Positions 45,569 to 53,840 of a DNA stretch of 64,000 bases are shown piece by piece. The stretch covers positions 2,108,001 to 2,172,000 of the forward strand of contig NZ_JACHMX010000001.1 of assembly GCF_014205155.1 (NCBI RefSeq). The letters are read 5' to 3'. The notes beneath the pieces were generated by a model. The model saw only the letters and a list, made by a program, of their open reading frames with translations, was not told the DNA's origin and did no database searches. A program made the position numbers and the translations under genes. This DNA is from Amycolatopsis umgeniensis (GTDB lineage Bacteria; Actinomycetota; Actinomycetes; Mycobacteriales; Pseudonocardiaceae). Within the stretch, counting starts at the first letter, position 1. Each line of letters begins with the position of its first letter.

Positions 45569-45583
45569 TTCTGCATAGCGGAA
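45569..45583. promoter_or_regulatory. dyad between aceB and IclR gene, candidate AllR operator
   Basis: TTCTGCATAGCGGAA is a 6-3-6 dyad with one mismatch. It resembles the allB dyad at 20429-20443. It lies 60 bases before aceB and 28 bases before the IclR gene, so it could serve both. Confidence 0.6.
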
Positions 45584-45611
45584 CATCAACGCCGACGTAA
45601 GGAGTACCACG

Positions 45612-46388
45612 GTGGCAGCGGAGAAGAACGGGCGCGATGGCGGCGTCCAGTCACTTCAGCGGGCCTTCGAGCTCCTCGAGCATCTCGCGGACACCGGGGG
45701 CGAAGCCAGCCTTTCCGAGCTGGCGACGCTGTCCGGGCTGCCGATGCCGACCATCCACCGGCTGATCAGGACGCTGGTGGACCTGGGTTACGTCCGGCAG
45801 AACACCAACCGCCGGTACGCGCTGGGCGCCCGGCTCATCCGGCTGGGTGAGAACGCCAGCATGCAGTTCGGCTCGTGGGCACGGCCACTGCTCGCCGAAC
45901 TGGTCGACGAGGTCGGCGAGACCGCGAACCTCGCCGTACTGGAGCGGGACGAGGTCGTGTACGTCGCCCAGGTGCCCTCGAAGCACTCGATGCGGATGTT
46001 CACCGAGGTCGGACGGCGTCTTCTGCCGCACGGCACCGGCGTGGGCAAGGCGATGCTCGCGCACCTGCCGTCCGAAGACGTCCTCGCGTTGCTCTCGCGG
46101 ACCGGCATGCCCTCGTACACCGAGCACACCTTCACCGAACAGGACGCGCTTCTGCGCGAGCTGGCGAAGATCGCCCAGCAGGGTTACGCGCTCGACGAGG
46201 CCGAGCAGGAACTGGGCGTCCGCTGCGTGGCCGTCGCGGTCCCCGGCGCGCCGGTGCCGGCGGCCGTCTCGGTGTCCGGACCGTCGGGACGGCTCACGAT
46301 GGAGGCCGTCGAGCGGATCGCACCCGTCGTCCAGCGGATCGCGACCTCGCTCGGTTCGACCCTTTCGCGTGACGGGGTCACCGTTTGA
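45612..46388 (+). CDS. allR: IclR-family regulator, AllR-like
   Basis: 258 residues with N-terminal winged helix (ASLSELATLSGLPMPTIHRL) and C-terminal IclR effector domain (LPHGTGVGKAMLAHLPSEDV, GVRCVAVAVPGAP). In Streptomyces coelicolor AllR lies with aceB and allB and represses allantoin use; here aceB is divergent and allB has a matching dyad. GTG start after AAGGAG. The symbol rests on context and box similarity rather than on sequence identity. Confidence 0.8.
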   Translation: MAAEKNGRDGGVQSLQRAFELLEHLADTGGEASLSELATLSGLPMPTIHRLIRTLVDLGYVRQNTNRRYALGARLIRLGENASMQFGSWARPLLAELVDEVGETANLAVLERDEVVYVAQVPSKHSMRMFTEVGRRLLPHGTGVGKAMLAHLPSEDVLALLSRTGMPSYTEHTFTEQDALLRELAKIAQQGYALDEAEQELGVRCVAVAVPGAPVPAAVSVSGPSGRLTMEAVERIAPVVQRIATSLGSTLSRDGVTV

Positions 46389-47109
46389 GCCTGGTCTCCA
46401 GACCGTCGAGCATCCTGTCCAGCCCGTAGCGGAACTTCTCGTCGCGGAGCCGCTCCGGGTCGGCCCCACCTTCGTCGTGGACGATCCGTTCCCGCTGGTG
46501 CGGATGCTCCCGCGCCGCCTCCTCGACAGCGGGACGCAGCTGCTCCGCCCACTCGCGTTCGGTTTTGCCGCTCTTCGCGACCGTCGTCAGCCAAGCCGCT
46601 TCGGTCGTCCCCATGCCGATGACGTAGGAAACGACCGCGCTGATCGCCTGGCCGGCCTCGTCACCGGGGAATCCCGCGGTCACGAAGACGGCCAGCAGCC
46701 GCTCGTTGAGCCGCATGACGTTCGGCCCGAGGTACGACAGGCCGACCGAGCCGAGCAGTGAAGCCACCCACGGGTGCCGCAGGATCATCGCGCGGACGCT
46801 CTGCGCCCCGACGATGGCCGCTTCGCGCCACCGCTCCGGATCGTCGCCGTCCGGCACGGTGATCTCGCCGTAGACCTCGTCGACGACCAGCTCGATCAGC
46901 TCGTCGCGGTTGGCCACATGCCGGTAGAGCGAGGTGGCGCCCGCGTTCAACGCGGTGCCGAGCCTGCGCATGCTCAGCGCGTCGACACCTTCGACATCCA
47001 GGATCCGGACGGCCTCGGCGACGATCTGCGCCTGACTCAACGCGGGCTGGTCGCGCTTGCGACGGGGACGGGTCCACACCGACTGGATCGGCTGCTCCTC
47101 GGTTGTCAT
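46378..47109 (-). CDS. TetR-family regulator, tetracycline-repressor-like C-terminus
   Basis: 243 residues with HTH (LSQAQIVAEAVRILDVEGVD, ATSLYRHVANRDELIELVVD) and a long C-terminal domain like TetR_C_1. Divergent from the efflux gene at 47216 with a dyad between. Its stop overlaps the IclR gene by 11 bases. Confidence 0.9.
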   Translation of the reverse strand: MTTEEQPIQSVWTRPRRKRDQPALSQAQIVAEAVRILDVEGVDALSMRRLGTALNAGATSLYRHVANRDELIELVVDEVYGEITVPDGDDPERWREAAIVGAQSVRAMILRHPWVASLLGSVGLSYLGPNVMRLNERLLAVFVTAGFPGDEAGQAISAVVSYVIGMGTTEAAWLTTVAKSGKTEREWAEQLRPAVEEAAREHPHQRERIVHDEGGADPERLRDEKFRYGLDRMLDGLETRLKR

Positions 47110-47142
47110 GCCGCCACTCTAGCGCACGACGTGCCCTCTTGC

Positions 47143-47158
47143 GAACGCTGTCGCGTTC
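47143..47158. promoter_or_regulatory. TetR operator between regulator and efflux gene
   Basis: GAACGC-TGTC-GCGTTC is a perfect 6-4-6 dyad 33 bases from the tetR start and 57 from the efflux start. A downstream GTACAGTGTGCGCA shows extra, weaker symmetry. Confidence 0.65.
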
Positions 47159-47215
47159 TGCGTACAGTGTGCGCATCAACCGAACAACGTACGCAACCAC
47201 CTCTGGGGGAACCCG

Positions 47216-48697
47216 ATGAACGAGACACCGACACGCGATCCACGCCGCTGGTGGATCCTGATCGTGCTGTGCCTGAGCACGCTCGTGCTGGTCGTGGACA
47301 ACATGGTGCTGACGGTCGCCGTACCGCCGCTGGCCGACGACCTCGGGGCGAGCGCGCAGGACACGCAGTGGATCCTCGACTCCTACATCCTGGTGTTCGC
47401 CGGCCTGCTGCTCACGTCGGGAAGCCTCGGCGACCGGTTCGGCCGCCGGAAGGTGATGATCATCGGCCTCCTCCTGTTCGGGGTGGCCTCGCTCGTCGCC
47501 GCGTTCGTCGGGAACCCGCTCGAACTGATCGTGTCCCGTGCGGTGATGGGGGTCGGCGGCGCGCTGATCATGCCGAGCACCCTGTCCATCCTGATCACCG
47601 TCTTCGACGACGCCGAGCGCCGCAAGGCGATGGCGGCGTGGAGCGCGGTCGCGATGCTCGGCCTGATCGGCGGCCCGGTGCTGGGTGGCGTGCTTATCGC
47701 CTGGTTCTGGTGGGGCGCGGTGTTCCTGATCAACGTGCCGATCGTCGTCATCGCCGTGATCGCCGCGCTCACCCTGATGCCCGAATCCCGGGGCCCGTGG
47801 CAGAAGCCCGACCCGCTCGGCGCGATCCTGTCCGCGACCGGGATGGTCGCGCTGGTCTGGACGATCATCGAACTGCCCAAGCACGGCATCACCGAGGCCG
47901 GCACCTTCGTCCCGCTGGCGATCGCGGTGGCGAGCCTGACCGGGTTCGTGTTCTGGGAGCGGCACACGCCTTCGCCGATGGTCCCGCTCGAGCTGTTCCG
48001 CAAGCGCAACTTCAGCGGCGGGAGCCTTTCGCTTACGCTGGTGCAGATCGGCAACGGCGGTCTGCTGCTGCTCCTGACCCAGTACCTGCAGTACGTCCTC
48101 GGCTACACCCCGACCCAGGCGGGCCTCGCGTTCATCCCGATGGCCATCGCGTCGCTGCTCTGCAACACCCTCGGCGCCACGCTGGGCCAGAAGGTCGGCA
48201 ACCGCGTGTTGGCCGCGGCCGGGATGACCGTGATGGCCGCCGGATTCGGCCTGCTCGCGACGCTGTCGACGAACGAAGGCTTCCTGCTGCCCGCCATCGC
48301 GCTGTTCCTGCTGGGCGCCGGCGGCGGACTGGCGATGCCGTCGGCGATCGCGGCGCTGATGGGCGAGGTCCCGGAAGAGCAGGCCGGTGTCGGCTCCGCG
48401 CTCAACGACACCATCCAGCAGTTGGGCGCCGCGCTCGGCATCGCGATCCTGGGCAGCGTCGTGTCCAGCCTGTTCACCTCGCAGATGCCCGAATCCGCTC
48501 CGGCGCAGGCACGGCTTTCGATCGGCGACGCCTTCGCCACCGGTGACGGCGGCCTGATCACCGCGGCCCGCGAGTCGTTCACCTCGGCGATGTCGACGAC
48601 GTTCCTCGTGAGCGCCGTGGGCGTGCTGGCCGCGGCCGTGGTCGCCTTCCTGGTCATGCGGGACAAGAAGGCAGCCGATGTGCTCGTCAGCTGCTGA
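47216..48697 (+). CDS. MFS drug efflux transporter, DHA2 (14-TMS)
   Basis: 493 residues. Motif A GSLGDRFGRRKVMIIG, motif C-type GLIGGPVLGGVLI, and D-motif LVVDNMVLTVAVPPLA point to drug:proton antiport of the EmrB/QacA group. About fourteen membrane segments. Likely repressed by the divergent TetR. Its stop overlaps ftsY by 11 bases. Confidence 0.92.
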   Translation: MNETPTRDPRRWWILIVLCLSTLVLVVDNMVLTVAVPPLADDLGASAQDTQWILDSYILVFAGLLLTSGSLGDRFGRRKVMIIGLLLFGVASLVAAFVGNPLELIVSRAVMGVGGALIMPSTLSILITVFDDAERRKAMAAWSAVAMLGLIGGPVLGGVLIAWFWWGAVFLINVPIVVIAVIAALTLMPESRGPWQKPDPLGAILSATGMVALVWTIIELPKHGITEAGTFVPLAIAVASLTGFVFWERHTPSPMVPLELFRKRNFSGGSLSLTLVQIGNGGLLLLLTQYLQYVLGYTPTQAGLAFIPMAIASLLCNTLGATLGQKVGNRVLAAAGMTVMAAGFGLLATLSTNEGFLLPAIALFLLGAGGGLAMPSAIAALMGEVPEEQAGVGSALNDTIQQLGAALGIAILGSVVSSLFTSQMPESAPAQARLSIGDAFATGDGGLITAARESFTSAMSTTFLVSAVGVLAAAVVAFLVMRDKKAADVLVSC

Positions 48698-50000
48698 GCA
48701 GGGCCTCCACGAAAGCGCCCGGCTCGAACGGCGCCAGATCGTCCGGCCCCTCGCCGAGGCCGACCAGCTTCACCGGCACCCCGAGTTCGCGCTGCACCTG
48801 GAAGACGATGCCACCCTTGGCGGTGCCGTCCAGTTTGGTCAGGACGATGCCGGTGACGTCGATGACCTCCGAGAACACGCGGGCCTGCATCAGCCCGTTC
48901 TGCCCGGTGGTGGCGTCGAGCACCAGCAGCACCTCATCGACCTTCGCCTGCTTCTCGACGACTCGCTTGACCTTGCCCAGCTCGTCCATCAGGCCGGTCT
49001 TGGTGTGCAGGCGGCCGGCGGTGTCGATCAGGACCGCGTCCACGCCCGCTTCGGCGCCGCGTTTGACGGCGTCGAAGGCGACCGCGGCCGGGTCCGCGCC
49101 TTCCTTGCCGCGTACGACCTCCGCGCCCACCCGCTCGGCCCAGGTCTGCAGCTGGTCCGCGGCGGCGGCGCGGAAGGTGTCGGCAGCGCCGAGTACGACG
49201 GTGCTCCCCTGCGCGACGAGCACCCGCGCGAGTTTGCCGGTGGTGGTCGTCTTGCCGGTGCCGTTGACCCCGGCGACCAGGACGACGGCGGGCTGCTTCA
49301 CGCCGTCGACGATGTGCGGCAACGCTCGGACGGCGCGGACCGCGTCGGTCGAGAGGGCGGCCGTCAGCACTTCCTGCAGTACCGTGCGCGCCTCCTCGGA
49401 GGTGCGCACGGCGCGGCGCTTCAGTTCGTCACGAAGACGCTCGACGATCTCGGTGGTCGTCGCGGCGCCCAGGTCCGCCATGAGCAGGGTGTCTTCGACG
49501 TCCTGCCAGGAGTCCTCGTCCAGGTCTCCGGCACCCAGCAGGCCGAGCAGGCTCTGCCCGAACACCGAACGGGACTTGCCCAGCCTGCCGCGCAGCCGCT
49601 CCAGGCGGCCGGCCGCGGGCGCGATCTCCTCGACGGGAGCGGGCGCGGCTTCCTCGACGGGTTCGGGGAGTTCGACGTCGCGCACCGTCCGCTGCGCGGA
49701 ATCCCTCGGCACCGACGCGTCGTCCCCGACGGCGGGCTGGCCGTCGGTCTCGGGGCGTTCCTCGACCGGATGCTCGGGTTCCTCGGCCTCTTCGGTCTTC
49801 TCACCACCGGGAGCGAGCGCGATCCCGCCGGTCGCGGTGTAGCCGCCACCCTTCGGCTTCTCGCGCTCGACGGCCTCGGCAGCCTTGGACTCGTCCAGGC
49901 TGATCCGGCGGCGGCGCGCGATGAGCAGCCCGGCCACCAGAACGGCGACCAGTACCACGACGGCAACGACAACGATCCAGAACCAGGGGGTGCTCGACAC
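48687..50000 (-). CDS. ftsY: signal recognition particle receptor FtsY
   Basis: 437 residues. N-terminal membrane segment (WFWIVVVAVVVLVAVLVAGL) and acidic A domain to about residue 130, then NG GTPase: G1 GVNGTGKTTTTGKLA, DTAGRLHTKTGLMDELGK, G4 TKLDGTAKGG. It docks SRP-ribosome complexes to the membrane. GTG start. In Streptomyces ftsY is followed closely by amtB-glnK-glnD; here they are 42.5 kb apart. Confidence 0.97.
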   Translation of the reverse strand: MSSTPWFWIVVVAVVVLVAVLVAGLLIARRRRISLDESKAAEAVEREKPKGGGYTATGGIALAPGGEKTEEAEEPEHPVEERPETDGQPAVGDDASVPRDSAQRTVRDVELPEPVEEAAPAPVEEIAPAAGRLERLRGRLGKSRSVFGQSLLGLLGAGDLDEDSWQDVEDTLLMADLGAATTTEIVERLRDELKRRAVRTSEEARTVLQEVLTAALSTDAVRAVRALPHIVDGVKQPAVVLVAGVNGTGKTTTTGKLARVLVAQGSTVVLGAADTFRAAAADQLQTWAERVGAEVVRGKEGADPAAVAFDAVKRGAEAGVDAVLIDTAGRLHTKTGLMDELGKVKRVVEKQAKVDEVLLVLDATTGQNGLMQARVFSEVIDVTGIVLTKLDGTAKGGIVFQVQRELGVPVKLVGLGEGPDDLAPFEPGAFVEALLSS

Positions 50001-50153
50001 GGCGCCAATCCTCGCATCCGCGTACGGCCCGACGTAGACGCCCCACGGGAAGGAAGCGGATCTTGTCAGACACCCACTGGATAGGACTCATTTCGGACAA
50101 GAAGAAACCGACTCGCTTGCGCGGCCTCCGGAACGAGGGCTAGACCACTTCGA

Positions 50154-51371
50154 ATGACGGTTTTCTCCGGCGCTGGGGTCCGGGTGATCGGGCTCATCTC
50201 CGGCACATCGATCGACGGGATCGACGTGGCGGCCGCCGAACTGCGCGCCCACGGGGACACCGTGGAGCTTTCCCCGCTCGGCCAACTGGAGATCCCTTAT
50301 CCCGAAGCGCTCCGTGAAGCCCTGCTCGACGCCCTCCCGCCGAATCCCTGCACCGCCGCACAGCTGACGAAACTCGACACCCTGGTCGGCCAAGCCTTCG
50401 GCGAGGCGGCCGCGCGCGGCATCGAAGAACTCGCCGGTGGCAAGGCCGACGTCGTCGCCTCACTCGGCCAGACGGTGTTCCACTGGGTCGAGGACGGCAC
50501 CGCGCTCGGCACGCTGCAACTGGGGAACGCGGCGTGGATCGCCGAGCGCACCGGACTGCCGGTGGTGGCCGACCTGCGCGTACGCGACGTCGCCGCGGGC
50601 GGGCACGGCGCACCGCTCGCCAGCACCCTGGACGCCTTGTGGCTACGGGAAACGGCGACCTCCGGACCGGTCGCGGCGCTCAACATCGGCGGTATCGCGA
50701 ACATCACCGTCGTCCCCGCCGGCAACACCGGCGGGGACGTCCTCGCCTACGACACCGGCCCCGGCAACGCCTTGATGGACATCGCCGCGCACCGCGTCAC
50801 CGGCAAGCGTGCCGACATCGACGGCGCGCTGGCGATCCGCGGCGCCGTCCGGCCCGATCTGCTGGCGAAACTGCTGCTGGATCCGTATTACGCGGCCGCG
50901 CCGCCGAAATCCACCGGCAAGGAACTGTTCCACGGCGAGTACCTCGACACGGCGCTCGACGGGCTCCCGCCGGTCGGCGCGGAAGATCTCTTGGCGACGC
51001 TGACCGAACTGACCGCGGTGACGATCGCCGCGGAATGCCGTCGCCACACCATCATCACGCTGTTCGTGTCCGGCGGCGGCGCCGACAACCCGGCGCTGAT
51101 GGCCTCGCTCGCCAGGAACCTGCCCGATACCGCGCTGAAGACCAGCGACGACCACGGGTTGCCGCGCGCGGGCAAAGAGGCATACCTGACCATTCTGCTC
51201 GGCTGGCTCACCTGGTCCGGCGTCCCGGGGAACCTCCCGTCGGCGACCGGTGCCCGGGGCGAGCGGCTGCTCGGCAGCATCACCCCGGGTGCGGGTCCCC
51301 TGCGACTTCCCGCCCCGTACACCTCAACCGTGACCCGGCTACGGGTGGCGGCGACGACCGGTGAGCGATAG
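50154..51371 (+). CDS. anmK: anhydro-N-acetylmuramic acid kinase
   Basis: 405 residues. The AnmK opening VIGLISGTSIDGIDVA, GQTVFHW, LNIGGIANITV, DTGPGNALMD and LFVSGGGADNP are all present. It converts anhydro-MurNAc to MurNAc-6-phosphate in cell-wall recycling. It is nine bases before a sodium-solute symporter, with which it should be co-expressed. MurQ is not in the window. Confidence 0.95.
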   Translation: MTVFSGAGVRVIGLISGTSIDGIDVAAAELRAHGDTVELSPLGQLEIPYPEALREALLDALPPNPCTAAQLTKLDTLVGQAFGEAAARGIEELAGGKADVVASLGQTVFHWVEDGTALGTLQLGNAAWIAERTGLPVVADLRVRDVAAGGHGAPLASTLDALWLRETATSGPVAALNIGGIANITVVPAGNTGGDVLAYDTGPGNALMDIAAHRVTGKRADIDGALAIRGAVRPDLLAKLLLDPYYAAAPPKSTGKELFHGEYLDTALDGLPPVGAEDLLATLTELTAVTIAAECRRHTIITLFVSGGGADNPALMASLARNLPDTALKTSDDHGLPRAGKEAYLTILLGWLTWSGVPGNLPSATGARGERLLGSITPGAGPLRLPAPYTSTVTRLRVAATTGER

Positions 51372-51380
51372 GAGATACGG

Positions 51381-52964
51381 ATGCGCGCACTTGACCTCGC
51401 GATCATCGGGCTTTTTCTGGTCGGCATGCCCCTGCTGGGTGTCTGGATCGGTGGCAAACAGAAATCCGGCTCCGACTACTTCGTCGGCGAAGGCAAGATC
51501 TCCTGGTGGGTGGCCTGCCTCTCGGTCGTCTCCGCGGAGACCTCCACCCTCACCGTGCTCTCCGTGCCGACGGTGGCCTACATCGCCACCCCCGGCGACG
51601 GCGGGATGACGTATCTGGCCTTGGCGATCGGGTACATCGCAGGCCGCATCGTGGTGTCGATGGTGCTGTTGCCGCGTTATGTGGCGGGCAACCTGGTCAC
51701 CGCGTACGCCTTCCTCGGCAAGCGGTTCGGCAGCGGGCTGCAGGGCACCGCGTCGGTGACGTTCCTGCTCACCCGGACGCTGGCCGACGGTATCCGGCTG
51801 TTCGCCACCGCGATCCCGATCAAGGTGGTGATGGCGGCCTACGGCCTGAACGTCTCGTACTGGACCATCGTCATCGGGCTCGGTATCGCGATGGTGCTCT
51901 ACAGCTTCTTCGGCGGCGTCCGCGCGGTCGTCTGGGTCGACGCGATCCAGATGCTCTGGTACATCCTCGGCGCGGTCGTGGTGATCTGGGCGATCTCCAG
52001 CAGGCTCCCCGACGGCTGGTTCGGCAAGGCCGTCGACGCGAACAAGTTCCAGATCTTCGACTTCTCGTCGAACATGCTCACCGGGCAGTTCGCGTTCTTC
52101 ACCGCGGTGATCGGCGGCGCGGTGCTCTCGATGGCGTCGCACGGCTCAGACCAGCTGATCGTGCAGCGCCTGCAATCCACCAACGATCTGCGCGCCGCGC
52201 GGAAGGCCTTGGTGGCCAGTGGTTTCGTGGTGTTCATCCAGTTCGCGCTGTTCCTGTTCATCGGTGTCCTGCTGTGGGCGCTGTACAACGGCCTGGCCCC
52301 GACCAAGCCGAAGCCGGAAGGCCTCGGGCTGGCCAACAAGGACGAGCTGTTCGCGAACTTCATCGTGAACGATCTGCCGAGCGGGCTTTCGGGCTTCGTG
52401 ATCGCCGGGATCCTCGCCGCCGCACTGAGTTCGTCGCTCGGCGCGCTGGCCTCGTCCACGGTGACCGACGTCTACGAACGGGTGATCGGCAGGCAGCTGC
52501 CCGAAGCCGACCGGTTGAGGCACGGCCGGATCTGGACGATCGTCTGGGCGGGTGCGCTGATCCTGTGCGCGGGTTTCTTCGCCTCCTCCAACAAGACCTC
52601 GGCCGATCCGATCGTGGTGCAGGCGCTCGGCATCACCGGCTACACCTACGGCGCACTGCTCGGCGCGTTCCTCTTGGGCCTGTTGTTCAAGCGGGCGAGG
52701 CAGGCGGACGCGATCGTGGCGTTCGTGTCGACGGTGGTCGTGATGGCGTTCATCATCCTCGGCGTCAAGTTCAACAAACCGGACGGCAGCCTGATCGGGA
52801 TCGACTTCGGCAAGGCGTCGGGGAACACGGTGGCGCTGGCCTGGCCCTGGTACACGTTGTGCGGTGTGGTGATCACGCTTCTGGTGGGCGGACTGCTTTC
52901 GCTGCGGCACAGCAGCGCGGACCCGCTCACCGAAGAGGTGAGCAAAGAACCGGAATCCGTTTGA
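51381..52964 (+). CDS. sodium:solute symporter (SSS family)
   Basis: 527 residues, about 13-14 membrane segments; SSS motifs GSDYFVGEGKISWWVACLS and ALSSSLGALASSTVTDVYER. Relatives carry sialic acid, sugars, proline or vitamins. Pairing with anmK suggests uptake of anhydro-muramic sugar or muropeptide pieces, an inference from position. GGAGA precedes the start ATG. Confidence 0.88.
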   Translation: MRALDLAIIGLFLVGMPLLGVWIGGKQKSGSDYFVGEGKISWWVACLSVVSAETSTLTVLSVPTVAYIATPGDGGMTYLALAIGYIAGRIVVSMVLLPRYVAGNLVTAYAFLGKRFGSGLQGTASVTFLLTRTLADGIRLFATAIPIKVVMAAYGLNVSYWTIVIGLGIAMVLYSFFGGVRAVVWVDAIQMLWYILGAVVVIWAISSRLPDGWFGKAVDANKFQIFDFSSNMLTGQFAFFTAVIGGAVLSMASHGSDQLIVQRLQSTNDLRAARKALVASGFVVFIQFALFLFIGVLLWALYNGLAPTKPKPEGLGLANKDELFANFIVNDLPSGLSGFVIAGILAAALSSSLGALASSTVTDVYERVIGRQLPEADRLRHGRIWTIVWAGALILCAGFFASSNKTSADPIVVQALGITGYTYGALLGAFLLGLLFKRARQADAIVAFVSTVVVMAFIILGVKFNKPDGSLIGIDFGKASGNTVALAWPWYTLCGVVITLLVGGLLSLRHSSADPLTEEVSKEPESV

Positions 52965-52986
52965 TCACAACGGTTTCCCACGCGAA

Positions 52987-53002
52987 TGTGACTCGCGTCA
53001 CA
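52987..53002. promoter_or_regulatory. candidate Crp/GlxR-type site
   Basis: TGTGACTCGCGTCACA is a perfect dyad fitting TGTGA-N6-TCACA, the cAMP receptor protein consensus. It is 80 bases upstream of the DUF3455 gene and 23 bases after the symporter stop. Confidence 0.5.
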
Positions 53003-53081
53003 GTCATGAACAAGTCTCTGGTCATCCCCGTGTCGGCGGCGGGACCCGCCGGCACACGGCGGGATGAGGAGAGGCGAAATC

Positions 53082-53585
53082 ATGAAGCGAACGACCGTGG
53101 CCATCGCCGTCGGCGCCTTGCTGATCGGCGGTGGCACGACCGCGTACGCCGCGACGAGCACCCGAGTGCCGGACGCGATCAAAGTGCCGGAGGGGAACAA
53201 GCGCATCGCCACCTACCTGGGCGAAGGCGTACAGATCTACGGCTGCGCCAACGGGGCGTGGGCGCTGATCCAGCCCGCCGCGACGCTGAGCCACCGCGGG
53301 CGGACGATCGCGCTGCACAGCAAGGGTCCGGTGTGGACGTCCACTGTGGACGGCAGTACGGTCGGGGCCGCGGCCGTGCCCGGCGCGTCCAGCCCGCGCC
53401 CGAACGCGGTGCCGGAACTGCTGCTGAAGGCGAACCTGAACAGCGGTGACGGGATCTTCGGCAAGGTCACCTACGTCCAGCGGCTCGACACTCGCGGCGG
53501 ACTCGCTCCGGCGGGCACGTGCGCGACTGGTACGCAGACGGCCGTCCGGTACTCGGCCGACTACGCCTTCTGGGTCGCGAAGTAG
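53082..53585 (+). CDS. secreted DUF3455-family protein
   Basis: 167 residues with signal peptide (TVAIAVGALLIGGGTTAYA, then AT). Family features: VPEGNKRIATYLGEGVQIYG, C-terminal TYVQRLDTRGGLAP and closing TQTAVRYSADYAFW. Two probable disulphide Cys. No known function. ATG at 53082 after GGAGAGG. Two abutting copies of a coding-embedded GTCC-N5-GGAC word lie inside it. Confidence 0.88.
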   Translation: MKRTTVAIAVGALLIGGGTTAYAATSTRVPDAIKVPEGNKRIATYLGEGVQIYGCANGAWALIQPAATLSHRGRTIALHSKGPVWTSTVDGSTVGAAAVPGASSPRPNAVPELLLKANLNSGDGIFGKVTYVQRLDTRGGLAPAGTCATGTQTAVRYSADYAFWVAK

Positions 53586-53699
53586 TAACGAGCGCGGCGA
53601 AGAGCGAAAGGTCCCCTTCACCTCGGGTCTTACGATCCGTCGGAGGTGATGGAGGCTAGAGATCGTCGAGCTCGGGCTGGCGTGACCAGCATGCCCCAC

Positions 53700-53746
53700 G
53701 ACGATGAAGGATTGGGGACACTGAACGTCCCAATTCCTTCATCGTC
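53700..53746. repeat. hairpin repeat, family A, copy 3
   Basis: Stem of about 21 bp with three mismatches and loop CTGAA, left arm 53700-53720 and right arm 53726-53746. Shares the outer arm GACGATGAAGGA and the CACTCACGACCA follow-on (53763-53774) with copy 2. It lies between convergent DUF3455 and smc genes; nothing else is evident in 53586-53840. Confidence 0.88.
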
Positions 53747-53840
53747 GACTTCGACGCCTTGCCACTCACGACCACTCCGACCGGCCAGCGCGATGAGCAC
53801 GAGTGAGCATGACACCTTTGCCTTACCCCGCAAGTAAACC

